Source of the DNA: Neoceratodus forsteri
Taxonomy: Eukaryota; Chordata; Ceratodontiformes; Ceratodontidae
Direction: 5' to 3'
DNA length: 64,000 nucleotides
Assembly (NCBI GenBank): GCA_016271365.2
Contig: CM028136.1
Location: 471,074,001-471,138,000 of the forward strand
Made by a program: the position numbers and the translations under genes
The notes under the pieces: model-generated
Databases searched by the model: none
The model's input: the letters and a program-made list of their open reading frames with translations, nothing else
Told to the model about the DNA's origin: nothing
Shown here: positions 1 through 11,664 of the stretch, piece by piece
How positions within the stretch are numbered: the first letter of the stretch is position 1
Layout: the number at the start of each line of letters is the position of its first letter

Positions 1-300
1 GACCCCCTCACCGTCTTCTGATTGACTAAGTTGGATGGGACCTCATTCCACCCTGACACCACCCGTTCTGTAAAGAAGTATCTCCTAACTTTCTTGAATC
101 TTCACCCCACCAGTTTGTAACAGTACTTCCTTGTGGTTCTTTTGTCACTAAGGTGGGAAGAAGGTCCCTGATATCCACCTTGTTGGATACTGGAAGGTTT
201 CAGTCATGTCCCATCTCTCTTTCTCTCCCTTTCCTTGAGCGAATACATATTCAGTTCTCGTAGTCTGTCCTCATGTGTACACATGTTTTTCCACCCTCCA
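1..300 (-). mobile_element. CR1-type LINE, 3' ORF2 fragment
   Basis: On the minus strand the first 90 bases encode RRYFFTERVVSGWNEVPSN, the C-terminal signature of CR1 ORF2 (family consensus RKHFFTxRVVxxWNxLP). Upstream, toward base 270, lies the MRTDYEN segment, in the position where CR1 proteins carry their YEERLRxL segment. The reading frame shifts several times, so this is a dead fragment. It runs off the left edge of the window, so its 3' end is not visible. Confidence 0.7.
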
Positions 301-326
301 ATCTTATTTGTTCCCCTTGAGGCCCT

Positions 327-327
<1 letters not shown>

Positions 328-369
<42 letters not shown>
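328..369. repeat. (TG)n microsatellite
   Basis: An uninterrupted TG dinucleotide tract of about 21 units. Apparent open frames across it (polyhistidine/threonine or cysteine/valine strings) are artefacts of the repeat. Confidence 0.97.
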
Positions 370-373
<4 letters not shown>

Positions 374-654
374 GGAGAGTATCATGATATCAGCCCCTTG
401 TCTTGTTTTGCGGGGGCAGTTGAGGCTGAGCATCAGTTATGTTGTGGTTTCTGCTGGTGTTTAAGTAAGGAGATATACCCTTGCCTCATCACTTCTCCAC
501 TCCAAATCCCCTAATCAGCCAGGGGCTGGATACTGTAGTAACCCTCCATGTATTTTGGTGGTGGCAACAGGAAGGCTGGTAGTAGAGGATGAGGCTACAC
601 CCCCCCAACTCTGACAACTGAATGCAGCTTTATATTGATGGTAGGACCCAAAAC

Positions 655-3196
655 AGCTTATTTATTTTATTTATTTATTTAAGAATCAGTTTACAACCTT
701 TGAGCCAGAGGCTCGTTCCAAAAGTACTTCGTCACATAAAGACATACATTGCGTTTCGGTTACATAGCAAAGATTTGCAAAAATCAATAGGCATTCACCA
801 GAGGTGCCACATCACATTGTGGTCAGACAAATACAATTGGGTACAGGGTACATGTAATTGATAACAGGTATTACACAAGTCGGTATCAAGTGAGCATTCT
901 GGTAGATAAACATTGAAAACAGCTGGCACTGGCCAGGTTAAACCTAGGCATGGTGTACAGGGAAGTGGTGGGGGATGGTTGGGTGGAGAGCTGCCCAGGG
1001 GGCATTGTCAAGAGAAAGAGGTGGAGGCTATGTTCAGAGACAGGAGCAGTTCTGAGTGCTGAAGATGTGGTTCCAAAGTGCGGTTTGAATGTGGAGATGG
1101 TGATGTCATTGGTGATGGTGGCAGGGAGAGAGTTAAACCAGGTTGGGGCTCTATAGCTGAAGGACCTCTGGCCACAGCTGGTTCTCGTTTTGGGGACCTT
1201 TAGAGTGGTCTTGTAGGAAGACCATGTTGCAATGGTGGGAGGGCTCTGGTGGATGGATGCCGTTACCCCGGGGGGGAGAGCCTGAGTAGGGTTTTTTTGG
1301 TGAAGAGAAAGGTCTGGTATTGGAGCCGTTCATCCAGGGTAAGCAGGTTAGCATCGACATATAGCTGACAGGTGTGTGTGAGCCTGGGGGCACCAGTAAT
1401 CAATCTGCATGCTTTATTCAGGGTTAGGTGAATTTTGTTGAGTGCAGTGGTGTCGGCAGCACCGTATACTGGTGAACCATAGTCTACAAGGGACAAACAG
1501 ACGATGTAACAGCTAGCTGGAGAGCATTTGGGGAAGGCAGGTTTATGGCGGAATAGGATGCCAAGCCGTGTGTTGGTGGCGGATGTTAGGGCATCGATGT
1601 GGTTGTGAAATGTGAGGCTGAATCGAAGGTAACCCCAAGGTATTTGTAGGAGCAGACTTGTTCCAGTGGTTGGTTGGTGCTTGGAAGGATATAGAGTGGG
1701 TGGTTGCTAGCTTTGTTTTGGGGTGTGAAAGAGCATAGTTTTGGTTTTCTTAAGATTGATGACGAGTCTGCGCTCCTTAAACCAAGCCTCGGCACTGTTG
1801 AAAGACTGCTGTAGGGAGTCCTGTAGGGAGATGGGATTACAGTGGGTGGCAAAAAGGACAGCATCGTCTGCATACAGCAGAATTTTGCCAGAGCATGCAC
1901 TGGGCAGGGTGTTCAGATACAGCAAGAAGAAAAGGGGGCCCAGGATGGAGCCTTGGGGGACCCCAGAGAGAATGGGATGGGTATCGGAGAGTGTGCTATT
2001 AATCTTGACACACTGGGATCAGTGTCAAGATAACTAGCACACCATGCCAGGGCCAGCGAGAAACCAGTGAGGCAGAGTGCATTCAGCAGCAGTGGATGGG
2101 AGACAGTGTCGAAAGCCTTTGAGAGGTCAATGAACACTGCACCAGCTAGGGAGCTGGTATCCAAGGAGGAGTGTAGGAAGTTGGAGAATTCAATAAGGGC
2201 AGTGCTGGTACTGTGACCCACACGGAAGCCATGTTGCTCTGGGCATAAGATGTTATGCTTAGCCAGATAATCAGTGATTTGAATGGCCACCACTTTCTCC
2301 AGGGCTTTAGAGAGGGGAGGGAGGATGGAGATTGGCTGGTAGTTGTTGGCCGATGACCTGTCACCTCCTTTATGAATAGGTGTGATAATGGCTGTTTTCC
2401 AAGCTGTGGGGAATTGTCCCAGGCAGAATGACTGGTTAATTAGGCTTGTGAGAGGTGCAAGGACTTCATCTAGCACCAGCCTGAGGATGCTGGGGTCCAG
2501 TGAGTCACTGCCGGGATTGTTGCCATTGAGAGCTTTGATTAGGATGGGTCTGGCTTCCTGGGTGAAAATCTTTTGCAGGAGGAAGCTGGGGTGCTGGAGG
2601 ACGGGGGGAGTTTGGCTGGGGGGAAGGTCAAAGAAATTACTAGGGAGGACTGAGCTAAGGTCAGTGAAAGTGGTGTTGAACCAGTTAGCTATGGTGGCAG
2701 GCTCGGTGGAGGTTGTGCCATTTCTAGTGAGCTGGGATGGGGCAGGAGAGCAAGCTTTACCATTGGGTTGCTTAATATTGATCCCAGAAGGTCGGGCTGA
2801 GCCCCAGGAGGAGGTAGGGAGGCCTGGTAATGGTCTGCCTTAGCTTCCGATGGCCCATGAGCATTTATTTGGGGCTGCATTGTATGCTTGCCTATCAGAC
2901 AGACGACCTGTTTCAGTGGCAAGGTGCCAGAGGTTATCCCGGTTTCTAAGTAATTGTAGGAGGGCCGGGCTAACCCAGGGTGCGTTCTGTTTTTTGGACC
3001 GGGATTTGGTTAAGGGTGCAAAGAGATCACAGGCCATGTTGAAGGTGTGAGTGAAAAAGGTGAGGGCAGTATCCATGTTGGTTGCCTGCTTAAGAGCCCT
3101 GTTCCTTGAAGGCTTGGGAGGGGGGGATGACTGAAACTTCCTTTTAATTCTACTACTGGGCTTCTCCACCATCACCACCAAAGATGGAGCCACAAC
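655..3196 (-). mobile_element. L2/Rex1-like LINE, linker, RT and 3' end
   Basis: A minus-strand non-LTR retrotransposon. In protein order: a linker (2850-3190) with APWVSPALLQLLRNRD; RT motifs at 1913-2476, including NYQPISILPPLSKALEKVV, PEQHGFRVGHST and AVFIDLSKAFDTVSHPLLL; the catalytic LLYADDAVLF near 1870; and a C-terminal part (1263-1496) with LVDYGSPVYGAAD. The 3' end is an A-rich (AAATA)n tail, seen as TTTATTT repeats at 658-680. Frameshifts separate the blocks, so no intact ORF2 remains, although the catalytic YADD is kept. The style is that of the Jockey-superfamily L2/Rex1 group, and the exact clade is inferred. It is closely related to the LINE at 19.7-23.0 kb. Its 5' part resumes beyond the TTAA element at 3201-4070. 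Confidence 0.8.
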
Positions 3197-3200
3197 TTAA

Positions 3201-3554
3201 AGAGGAACATCCATCACTAAATATCCCACACCTTTGTATGGGGCAGCCCTCAGTTTTGGACTTTTCTGCCAGTTTTTCGCAGGTTGTTGCTGCAAACTTT
3301 ATAGTTTTGTCTTTTATGATCCCTGTCACCAGGATTGCATCCCAGAAAATAATGAGACTGAAGTTTTGCCAGCCGCAAGTCCTGCTGCCATATTTTTATT
3401 TATTTATTTTTCCCCATATACATTTTACCCCAGGCCCGGTAGTCTGTTTGTCTTCTGGTACTTGTCCTGTTTGGGCCGAGGTTCTCAACCATTATTTAGA
3501 AGGCCACTGTTTTTTTTTTCTCCTCCTTTCCTGGCATGGGCGATGGGATGTCTG

Positions 3555-3590
<36 letters not shown>

Positions 3591-4070
3591 CTTCCCAGCT
3601 GCAGGGGGCGATGTGGTGGTGGAACCCACCACTAACCCTCCCCTGCTGAGCAGCAGCTGTCTCAGCCATGGTCTGCCACCTGATGACTTCCAGGGCTCAC
3701 TTCTGGACCTGGGTCATCAACGCAGCAGTGCAAGGTGCTACTGCTGGGCCATCAGGGAGGCCCTCCTGCTGCCAGTTTGAGACTAAAGTCTAACACTCTG
3801 CAGGAGATTCTGGGATGTATCACTGTCCCCTCAGGGTGGCCCTCCTGCTTCCCTATTGAGACTAAAGTCTATACTCTGCAGAAGATTCTGGGATGCACTT
3901 CTGGTAGCGGGAATCATAGGATATTAGGCAGGAAGGATAGCAGGATCAACTAGATAAAATATAAAGTCTGCAGCAGCAATTTAGGTGAAAGATGTTATTT
4001 TCCTCTAAAAGTGTTAATTGAAGGCTACCCTTACATTAAGGTGTGGGGCATTAGTAATGGATGTTCCCCT
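3201..4070. mobile_element. Kolobok/T2-like non-autonomous DNA transposon
   Basis: The 870 bp block is flanked by TTAA on both sides (3197-3200 and 4071-4074). Its inverted ends read AGAGGAACATCCATCACTAA on the left and AGGGGAACATCCATTACTAA on the complement of the right. TTAA plus these ends reads TTAAAGRGG, the pattern I associate with Xenopus T2/Kolobok MITEs (TTAAAGGRR). No transposase is visible. The interior holds a (CA)n tract at 3560-3590 and an imperfect ~80 bp tandem duplication at 3750-3897. It interrupts the L2-like LINE, whose endonuclease-domain end resumes at 4075. piggyBac elements also use TTAA, but their ends differ. Confidence 0.72.
3560..3590. repeat. (CA)n microsatellite
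   Basis: A CA dinucleotide tract inside the TTAA-flanked element. The apparent ORFs across 3184-3780 read through this tract and have no family resemblance. Confidence 0.95.
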
Positions 4071-4074
4071 TTAA

Positions 4075-4310
4075 TTGAAACTTGTGTTCCTTCAAAGGCT
4101 GGCTGGAGTTGGTCGGGGTGATTGATTGCTGCTCGAATAGCCCATGGTCAGTAAGCACCACTTAAGGAAGAGGAAGATAAGCCATACCAGGGCCAGCACC
4201 ATCTCACTTAAAAAAAAGCCCATTAGGTCAATGAAGGTGCTGCCAGTTGTTGAGGGAGTGAGGAGTGGACCGCAGTCTGCAGTACTTGTGGAGTGCTTCA
4301 AGCTGTATGT
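4075..4310 (-). mobile_element. L2-like LINE, endonuclease-end fragment (continuation)
   Basis: Minus-strand frames give GSTFIDLM and then, after a frameshift, VVLTDHGLFEQQ. These fit the STLIDLIF and SDH motifs near the C-terminus of the apurinic-type endonuclease of L2/CR1 LINEs. The fragment lies immediately 5' (in element orientation) of the linker at 2850-3196, so both are probably one element opened by the TTAA element. The level of resemblance is modest. Confidence 0.5.
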
Positions 4311-5311
4311 AAGCTCATCCTGCTCTCACAGAGCTTCATCTGTGTGTTCCTATAAATTACATTATTTCTTATGGAAAATCTAGGTTTTTACTTTGAAAAA
4401 TGCAAGTCTATGGGAACAATTTTTCTGGAGTCACTTTAGATCTGGGAACCCTTACTGTGTTATCTGGGTCACAGTAGAATGAAGGCAGTTTGGCATAGCA
4501 TTTTGAGCAAGGAGCTGTGAACCTGGAGTTCCATCTAATAATTTATATGTACTTTAAATCCGCTGTTTGGTTGTTTCAGTCCTCTTAAATTTTTTTTTTC
4601 TTTTCAGGCATAGCTCTGTATCATATCTGATGAGCAGGTCTATGGAGCAGCCTACGTCATGTCAGATAAGTATTCTTTACCTGTTTTTCCTTTCCTGTCT
4701 TTATCTTTCCCAAAGAATTACAGATCATTTGTGACCCCTTTGATTCTTATTTTACAGGTCCCTGTTTACTTGGAATCCTTAACTTAGGCTCAATTTGGGT
4801 AAGCAAAACCTTTAATCACTGCCTATATTGGATGGGGAATTACCCCCAAGACCCTAGCTGTATTACTGCTGTTAATGTCACAACATCCTGTTCATATAGA
4901 AGGCAGTTCTTTACAGGTCTGGACAGGCATCATACTTTGCCTGTTTTCTTCTGCCTCCTTTTGTCATCTGGCACTTCAGGACTCTCCTGAGGGCCAACAC
5001 ATATGGCAGGTGGGGGCGGGGCTTTTTCCTCAGTTTACTCCCAGTTCCCTATGCTGGGGTAAACCTTAGTGTCCAACAGCTCTCCTTCCTAGACCCAAAC
5101 TACCACCTTACCTTCACCAGGTGGCAGTCATTTGGTGGAGTGTGCAGGACTCCCACCCCACCACCAGGAAAGGAGAGCAGCCATTGGGTGCTCAGTCTTT
5201 TCCCTCCCCTGCCAACCCCCAGCAACCTGCGCTCATCACTGATCGTGGGTTGCCAGTCTGGCAGGAGGTAAGGCGCTGGCGCTTCAGCCCTCCATGCCAC
5301 TGCACCAGCCT
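4311..5311. other. Unassigned interval
   Basis: About 1 kb without a recognisable gene or element. Frames are short and there is no clear terminal repeat. It may include the 5' part of the neighbouring LINE, but I cannot show that. Confidence 0.4.
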
Positions 5312-6253
5312 AGAAACATAGAGTTTGACAGCAAATAAGGACTGCTTGGCCCAACCAGTCTGCCCATTTTCCCTACCTACTGTAGTACTGCAGACCCTAT
5401 TTGATCTCTGTCTCACTCCACCTCTTTACCACTAAGGTTCCCTTATGCCTATCCCATGCCTTCCTTAATCCCATTATAGTTCTTGCCCCTACCACCTCCA
5501 CTGGAAGGCTGTTCAGGCATCTACCACTCTTTCTGAGAAGAAGTACTTTCTTACATCTCCCCTGAGCCTACCCCCTCCAGCTTCATGGCATGATCCCTTA
5601 TTTTTGAGCATCTTTTTCCCTGAAAAAGACTTCCATCTTGAACCTTATTTATACCTGTGAGATATCTGAAAAGTCCCTATCATACCCCCTTCTCCCTCCT
5701 TTCCTCCATGGTTTTACATATTGAGGTCCTTCAGTCTCTCCTCATACAGCTTAAGACCCTGCACCATTTTAGTTGCCCTCTTCTGGACTGCATCTACTCT
5801 ATGTCCTTCTGGAGATGTGGTCTCCAGAACTGGGCACAGTACTCTAGGTGAGGTCTCACCAGTGACATATACAGCAGTATCACCATCTCCACCACCTCCC
5901 TCTTTCTGCTGGTGATACCCCTCCTTATGCACCCTAGCATCCCACTGGCTTTCCCCACTGCCTTGTCATGCTTTTTAGCCACCTTTAGGTAATCAGATAT
6001 GGTTATCCCATGTCTCTTTCCTGTTAGGTGGTTGCCAGTACCACTTCCCCCATTTTGTACTCCGCCCCTGGGTTTCTGCACACCAAGTGCATGATTTTGC
6101 ACTTCACATTGAAACTTAGTTGCCACACTCTTAACCACTCCTCATGCTTTCTTAGATCCCTGTTCATTTGCTCCCCAGTGCCTACCCTATTGTGGATCTT
6201 AGTGTCATCTGCAAAAGACAGACCTTCCCTTCTAACCCCTCTGAAATGTTACT
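5312..6253 (-). mobile_element. CR1 LINE 3' half (C-terminal ORF2 and 3' end)
   Basis: Minus-strand frames encode NISEGLEGKVCL, KASGMLGCIRRGITS, LVRPHLEYCAQFWRPHLQKD and RATKMVQGLKLYEERLKDL, all diagnostic CR1 ORF2 C-terminal motifs. The 3' terminus at about 5312 reads GAAACATAG on the plus strand, like the other CR1 ends here (28757, 49266, 50387). The RT half of the same copy is at 8968-9205. The two join in frame across the foreign block 6254-8963: LGPRLFNVFI on one side, then NISEG. Confidence 0.85.
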
Positions 6254-8963
6254 AATTGGAAAGGCTTTACCTGGAGTTCAATGGCCAAGCAGCCGGCAGT
6301 CCCCACTTCCTGAGCTATATAAGTGGTTCCTCTCAGCCTCTTTGTGAAGCACTTTTTCTTTCCAGCCAAAAGCTCTGTTGGTCTGTCCTCTGAGCTGGTT
6401 GGGGCCTACCTCCCCTCCCCCACTGCTCCTGCTTGTCTGCTGGATTTCTGTGTTTATTTCTTGTTCCTGGTTTGTATTTTGTCTTCAGCTGTGTGTGCTT
6501 CTTCTGTCTTTATTCCCTGTTTTCTGTGTTTGTGTGTCTTTGGTTTTGTCTTTTGGGGGGGCTTTTGTTTCTAAGCTCCTTGCACATTGCTCCAGAGTGC
6601 CTACTATCAACCATAACTGCTCCATGTTGCACACTCAATTGTTTTCACCTGACTCAGTTTACTCTGAACTTAGCTATGCAGCTCAATCATGCTCTCATTC
6701 TACTTACCTCATTGCATCAGCTACATTGCGCTGCCTGGTTACACCTGCTTTCAGCAGCATTGTGTCTCCTTATTTATGTTTATTGCAAGTTTTAACAACT
6801 CAGTGTACTCCATTCAGATTTTGCTTCTATGTTTATTCATCCTGTTATACTCAGAGGTCAGCTACAAGCTACTGCTGCAGCTTTTAAACTAGCTTAAATA
6901 TCTGCATGTGATTCTTGGCCCTTCCATCACTTTCTTGTTTTTCCTAAGGTGGGGACTGGGAAGTGTTTGTAGAGTCATGGCCCCATGTGGCTAATTATTT
7001 CTGTTCTAAATCCTGCCTTCACCGCTGAAAATCCTCAAAGTATTTGTCACCTTGATTTGGCTTTTCAATGTCTGGCTGGCTTGCCCCATTATTCAGTGCT
7101 GTTTCATTGCTGTTATGTTATGTTATGTTATGTTATGTTATGTTATGTTATGTTATGTTATGTTATGTTATGTTATGTTATGTTATGTTATGCAGACCTA
7201 TGTGCAGGTCCACTTATTACTACTCTGTTTACTTACCTACGTGCAGGTCCATGCTTGCTTACACAATTGTTGCTCATTGCTTACGCAAATCATTGCTTCA
7301 TGCCTACTGCCATCCCCTCATCCTTAGCCTCTGGGATTCTGCTGCACTCAATTTGCATTCAACCTTGCAAGGTCGCAGCACTCACTGCTCATTAGATCTC
7401 AGAACACCAGTGCTCAATCCACTGATCACCAGCTTTTTAGCTCTCATTCAGTTTTGGGGGGGCATGCCAGCCATTCTATTCTGGCACAGGGTTCCTTCGG
7501 CTGACAGTCTCGCCCTGCATTTAGTCTGCATCTTGAACATGTCCACCTTGGGGTGGGATCCTTCTCACCTGGCTCATAGCTGGGAATGTCCTCACCCCAG
7601 GCTTGGCTTTAGCTGTCTGCTATGTAACAGCAGCTTCTGGTGTAGAATTTAAGATTAGCTGCGAAGGGTGGTTACTCTGATCTCCTTTGGCTCTAGTGTT
7701 CCACTATGACCGTTATCCATTGGCTTTAGTGGTTTCCCTAGCAAGGCACCTTCACCACATTCTCCCTACAACTGCCTCTGATTCACCTGGTTTGAGTTTA
7801 GGGTGGGCAGGCCAGGTGAGAGCCTCAGCAGTCATTGCTATCCTCCTCCCACCTTGGTTGCATGTATTGTTGCACAGTTTTCATGCAACCTTCCACGGCG
7901 TTCCCACTAGAGGGTTTGAGCGAGAGTCTTCTTCCAAATCGGAATATTTTCCACCTTTCTTTCACTGGGTTTTCCAAATTGCAGCTGCAGAGCCATCACT
8001 AACTCAAATATCCCAAGCTTGGAGGGAAGGCAACCTAGGCCTTAGTTCCCCAGAGATTTCCTCCTCAGAGGTTTTATTTTCTCTTCTCTTCTCCATTGCT
8101 TCTGGTCATAACTGTTACTTAGCATAGTTGTTCCCTAGTTTCTTTAGGTAGGTTCCACTGTTGGATGGAGGCAGATGGTGTCCCAGCCATTCCCTCTCTC
8201 CTTAGAGGATCCCCTCATTCTCAAGGCAAACCCTCAGACTCATACCACACAAACCTGGGCATTTCATTATGTCATCTACCTGAGCATCTCATTACATTAT
8301 CAAACTGCCCGTTACTTATGTACTACTATATCACAGTTACTGCTACTATGTCACAGTTACTGCTTGATTATATGCTTCGTGTCACCTCATTCTTTTGGGA
8401 TATGCTTGTACAACATTTCTTTTTGGGGATTCCTAAGCTACCTTTAGCCATGGGAATCATTCTGTGGCTCCTCTAGGGTGGAACCCTCTCCAAGGGTTCC
8501 TTGTCTTGGTACCCCTACAGGGTGGTAATTCCTCTGGAACAGAGAGTGCGAATGGCCGAAACCAAACTAACAGAGTTGCATAAGCATAACACTATACTGG
8601 CTGCACAGGACATTGAATTGGAAAGGTTTTGCCTGGAGTTCCATGGCCAAGCAGCCAGCTACTCCCACTTCCTGAGCTGTATAAGCAGTTCCTCTCAGCC
8701 TCATTGTGAAACACTTTTTCTTTGCCCCACCATCCTCCCCTCCTCCTCCAGCAGCAAAACTTCTCTCCTTAGGGGGATTCCTAAGGTACCTTTAGCCATG
8801 GGAATCATCCCATGGCACCTCTAGGGGTGGAACCCTCTCCGAGGATTCCATGCCTTGGTATCCCTACAGGGTGGCAATTCCTCTGGAATAGAGAGTGCGA
8901 ATGGCCAAAACAAACTAACACAGTTGCATAAGCAAAACGCTATACTGGCTGCGCAGGACATTG
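6254..8963. mobile_element. Unclassified insertion in CR1, partly tandemly duplicated
   Basis: This block splits a CR1 ORF between the codons for FNVFI and NISEG. It has two head-to-tail copies of one unit. Unit 1 is 6254-8615 and unit 2 is 8616-8963. Both begin AATTGGAAAGG and end GGACATTG, and AAT follows, so AAT may be a 3 bp target duplication. Unit 2 lacks about 2 kb of the interior of unit 1. The start of each unit has a TATA-like CTATATAAG / TGTATAAG followed by a conserved pyrimidine-rich stretch, as in an LTR-type or pLTR promoter. One frame (8530-8640) predicts a short helical segment, EQRVRMAETKLTELHKHN. No enzyme domain was recognised. It could be an LTR or Penelope-like relic, or another class. 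Confidence 0.5.
7111..7192. repeat. (TGTTA)n microsatellite
   Basis: About 16 perfect copies of the pentamer TGTTA inside the insertion at 6254-8963. The near-perfect copies suggest a young expansion and a good polymorphic marker. ORFs through it are artefacts. Confidence 0.97.
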
Positions 8964-8967
8964 AATA

Positions 8968-9205
8968 AAGACATTAAAGAGGCGTGGTCCCAGTATTGAT
9001 CCTTGTGGCACCTCACTAGTCACCATCCCTTCCTTGTAGTGAACTCCGTTTACCACCACCCTCTGTTGCCTACCCCCAAACAATTTCTTAACCAGTTTAC
9101 CACCTTTACACCCACTTCTAGGCTGCTCAGCTTGTTTAATAGTGTCCTATGTGGAACAGTGTCTAAAGCCTTACTGAAGTCTAGGTAGGCCACAGTAGAA
9201 CTGAA
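8968..9205 (-). mobile_element. CR1 LINE RT fragment (other half of 5312-6253)
   Basis: The minus strand encodes VAYLDFSKALDTVPHRTLL, NWLRNCLGVGNRGWW and, in another frame, EVPQGSILGPRLFNVFI. These are the RT palm motifs of CR1 (LDFSKAFDTV, PQGSVLGPxLFNxFI). It ends exactly where the insertion at 6254-8963 starts and continues on the other side. Confidence 0.85.
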
Positions 9206-9410
9206 ACATAGAAAGTAAAGATATAAGAAGTCCATCATGTCTGTCTTAAGGTCCTCCCTCACAATACTCTTAGACTTGCCCATATCCCCCCACACCCCAA
9301 TACCTCCACTCCACAGTTCATTCTTTCTTCCTTTGCTTATGCCCAAAGGTGGTGACTTTGTTCTGGGATGTAAGAAAGTGCTGGCACCAGTCAAGAACAC
9401 CACCAAACAG
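9206..9410 (-). mobile_element. Possible CR1-type LINE 3' end
   Basis: It starts with GAAACATAGAAAG on the plus strand, the same terminal motif as the other CR1 3' ends in the window, directly abutting the RT fragment. The coding content is poor. It may be a second CR1 copy, 3' UTR only. Confidence 0.35.
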
Positions 9411-10330
9411 GCATTCTGATGTCATGGTAGACTAGCACCACTCATTCAGTAGAATGTGTATTGAATATGATTTATATTCTCTGTATGCTCTGCATGAGGA
9501 TGTAATCTCTGCATTAAGTGAAATTAAAAAAAATGTCAAAAAAAGGTTATCATTAACATCCTCAGCTAGAGGTATCCGGGGGGGGTGGAACTCAAGTCAA
9601 TTTGAATTACAGTGGAGCTCACTTAAGTGCATATTGGATAAGTGCACATCCTGCTTAAATGCACATTTTTTTCCATATCTCGATTTTTTTCCTATTCATC
9701 CAGAGTTAAATTTACCTCTTAAGTGTGTTACATGTAAGTGCACATTTCAGTTAAATGCACATTTTTTTTGCTTTTCCTATTGACTTTCAGTCCAAAAAAG
9801 CTTTTAAGTGCACATTTTGTACAGTACATGTACCACATTAAACAGTTCACCTTAACATCTTAATTGGCTACAGTACTGTACTATATAATGAAGCTGGGTT
9901 CACATCATCACTGACATCAAGTGAGAGAACCATGGATCTGGAAGGGGAAACTAGCCATATACTACTGATTTCTGATCTGCTGACTGGCATGCCCATGCAA
10001 GAGTTTGTTAACTACACAAAGACAGATGTCACAAGAAATATGTGGGGATATCCATGAGGACTCAGAGGAGAATGAACAGGAGAATGAGGATGAGAGAAGC
10101 CTGGAGGAGAAGGAGCCAGTACTAGAAATGCAGTAAAATTAAATTCCGCTGGCAAAGTGAACGCAAAGTGACCACTTCACATTGTCACTTCACTGCGTGG
10201 AGTGGCCAATAGGAAAGGCTCACTTTGTCTTGTGATTATTACTTTGCATTGTCATTCTGCCTTAAAGTGAAGTAAGGCAGAGTGGCAACAATATTGGCAG
10301 CTCCCCAGTGCTCCCACATACACACAGTCA

Positions 10331-10775
10331 CCAGAATTAATGTGCATCCCCAAAATGCTCCTGTCTTGTGTCCAGAGAACTCCTCAGTGCTGATGAAGTG
10401 AAATGAGAGCACAACAAGAAATACAAAGTCTCCCAGAATTAATGGCACACTCAGTCATGCATGCAGTAGATGTGGTCACATCACACTCAGACACCAGAAT
10501 TAATTTGCAACCCTAAAATGCTACTGTCTTGTGTCCAGAAAAGTCCCCAGTGCTGGTGAAGTGAAATGAGAGGGTAACAAAAAATGCAAAGTCTCCCAGA
10601 ATTAATGGTGCACTCCGTCATGCAAGCAGTGGCCACACACACAGTCACCAGAATTAATGTGCATCCCCAAATTGCTACTGTCTTGTGTCCAGAAAATTCC
10701 CCAGTGCTGATGAAGTGAAATGAGAGCATAACAAGAAATGCAAAGTCTTCCAGAATTAATGGTGTACTGGAAATG
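10331..10775. repeat. Tandem repeat, ~160 bp unit, about 2.8 copies
   Basis: Units start with CCAGAATTAATKTGCA at 10331, 10494 and 10648 (periods 163 and 154). Each includes CTGTCTTGTGTCCAG and GAAGTGAAATGAGAG. On the minus strand each unit gives a peptide like FLVMLSFHFISTEEFSGHKT, which explains repeated look-alike ORFs; I take these as non-coding. It lies within the Tigger-like element. Confidence 0.85.
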
Positions 10776-11634
10776 CACAGACAGATTAAGATTACACAAC
10801 GCACTCAAGAGATGCAGAGTCAGACTCAAAGACACAACTACACCTACCAGTGCTCACAAGTCACAAATCCAAATCTGGAAAAGAATACCTTTTGTGGGTT
10901 GGGGGGTTAGTGCAGAGCAGTAACAGTCCACTACCAGTAAAGATACCACACAGCAATATAAAAAATTCATGCAGGTGTGGTGGATAACAGGTTCACACTG
11001 CTGCAATTACTCTGTCACAATAAAAGTTCTCTGATTTAATGGTACGCATCACCCACACACTCACACACACACTACAAGTATTGTGTAGCAAATTGAAAAC
11101 CTTTAGCAATATAACCAAATGTTTAAACAAACTGAAATTATACACTGCTGCACCACTACAATCAGCAAAAAAAGTCAAGAATTTCTGAAAATATTACTGT
11201 GTGTACATTAACACAGTTATACAAGAAAAGTATAACCAAAACAGAAAGACTGCCTTTTTCTCCCAGTTAATCTACCTACACCACAGATACACCCTTCCCC
11301 CAAAGCACACTTCATAGTACACAGACTGACTGTCCTAAATTAACATTCAAAATCCACACACAAACAATAAACACTTGATGATTTGAGCACAGGAGGGATT
11401 CCTACAATCGATGCACTAAATTTTGAGCAAAGAAAAAAGTAGCTCAAAAAGGCTTTTTTAACAGCTTTTAGAGGATTTGAATCGCAGAGCTCTGAGAGGA
11501 AACTGTCTCCATCTTCCACTACACACACAGTACACAGAACTGAGGCTGTGCAGAACAATCTAGAGCCTATGTAATCTGCAATCCCATGAAGCACTGCAAA
11601 TTTGCCTTGGAGCTCAATAACAAGGCGAAGTGAT

Positions 11635-11664
11635 GCGAAGTACATTGATTTCAATGTACTTCGC
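11635..11664. repeat. Short perfect hairpin
   Basis: GCGAAGTACATTG (11635-11647) and CAATGTACTTCGC (11652-11664) form a 13 bp perfect stem with a 4-base loop. It sits in a segment rich in AAGTG/CACTT words and is probably a relic of an inner MITE. Confidence 0.7.

Noticed and set aside
251..514. Overlapping ORFs with long Thr/His or Cys/Val runs
   Set aside because: They are translations of the (TG)n tract at 328-369. The same holds for frames over CA tracts at 3560, 18530-18780 and 60086.
3184..3780. 198-codon plus-strand ORF
   Set aside because: It lies inside the TTAA-flanked element, reads through a CA tract and has no domain.
7052..7652. Three overlapping ORFs through the (TGTTA)n tract
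   Set aside because: A 5-base repeat without stops keeps all frames open. No family resemblance.
10331..10775. Possible CRISPR-like or regulatory repeat array
   Set aside because: Units of ~160 bp without short direct repeats and unique spacers, in a eukaryotic transposon context.
10239..10835. Minus-strand ORFs with repeated FISTEEFSGHKT-like peptides
   Set aside because: The peptide repetition only mirrors the ~160 bp DNA tandem repeat. No start context or known domain.
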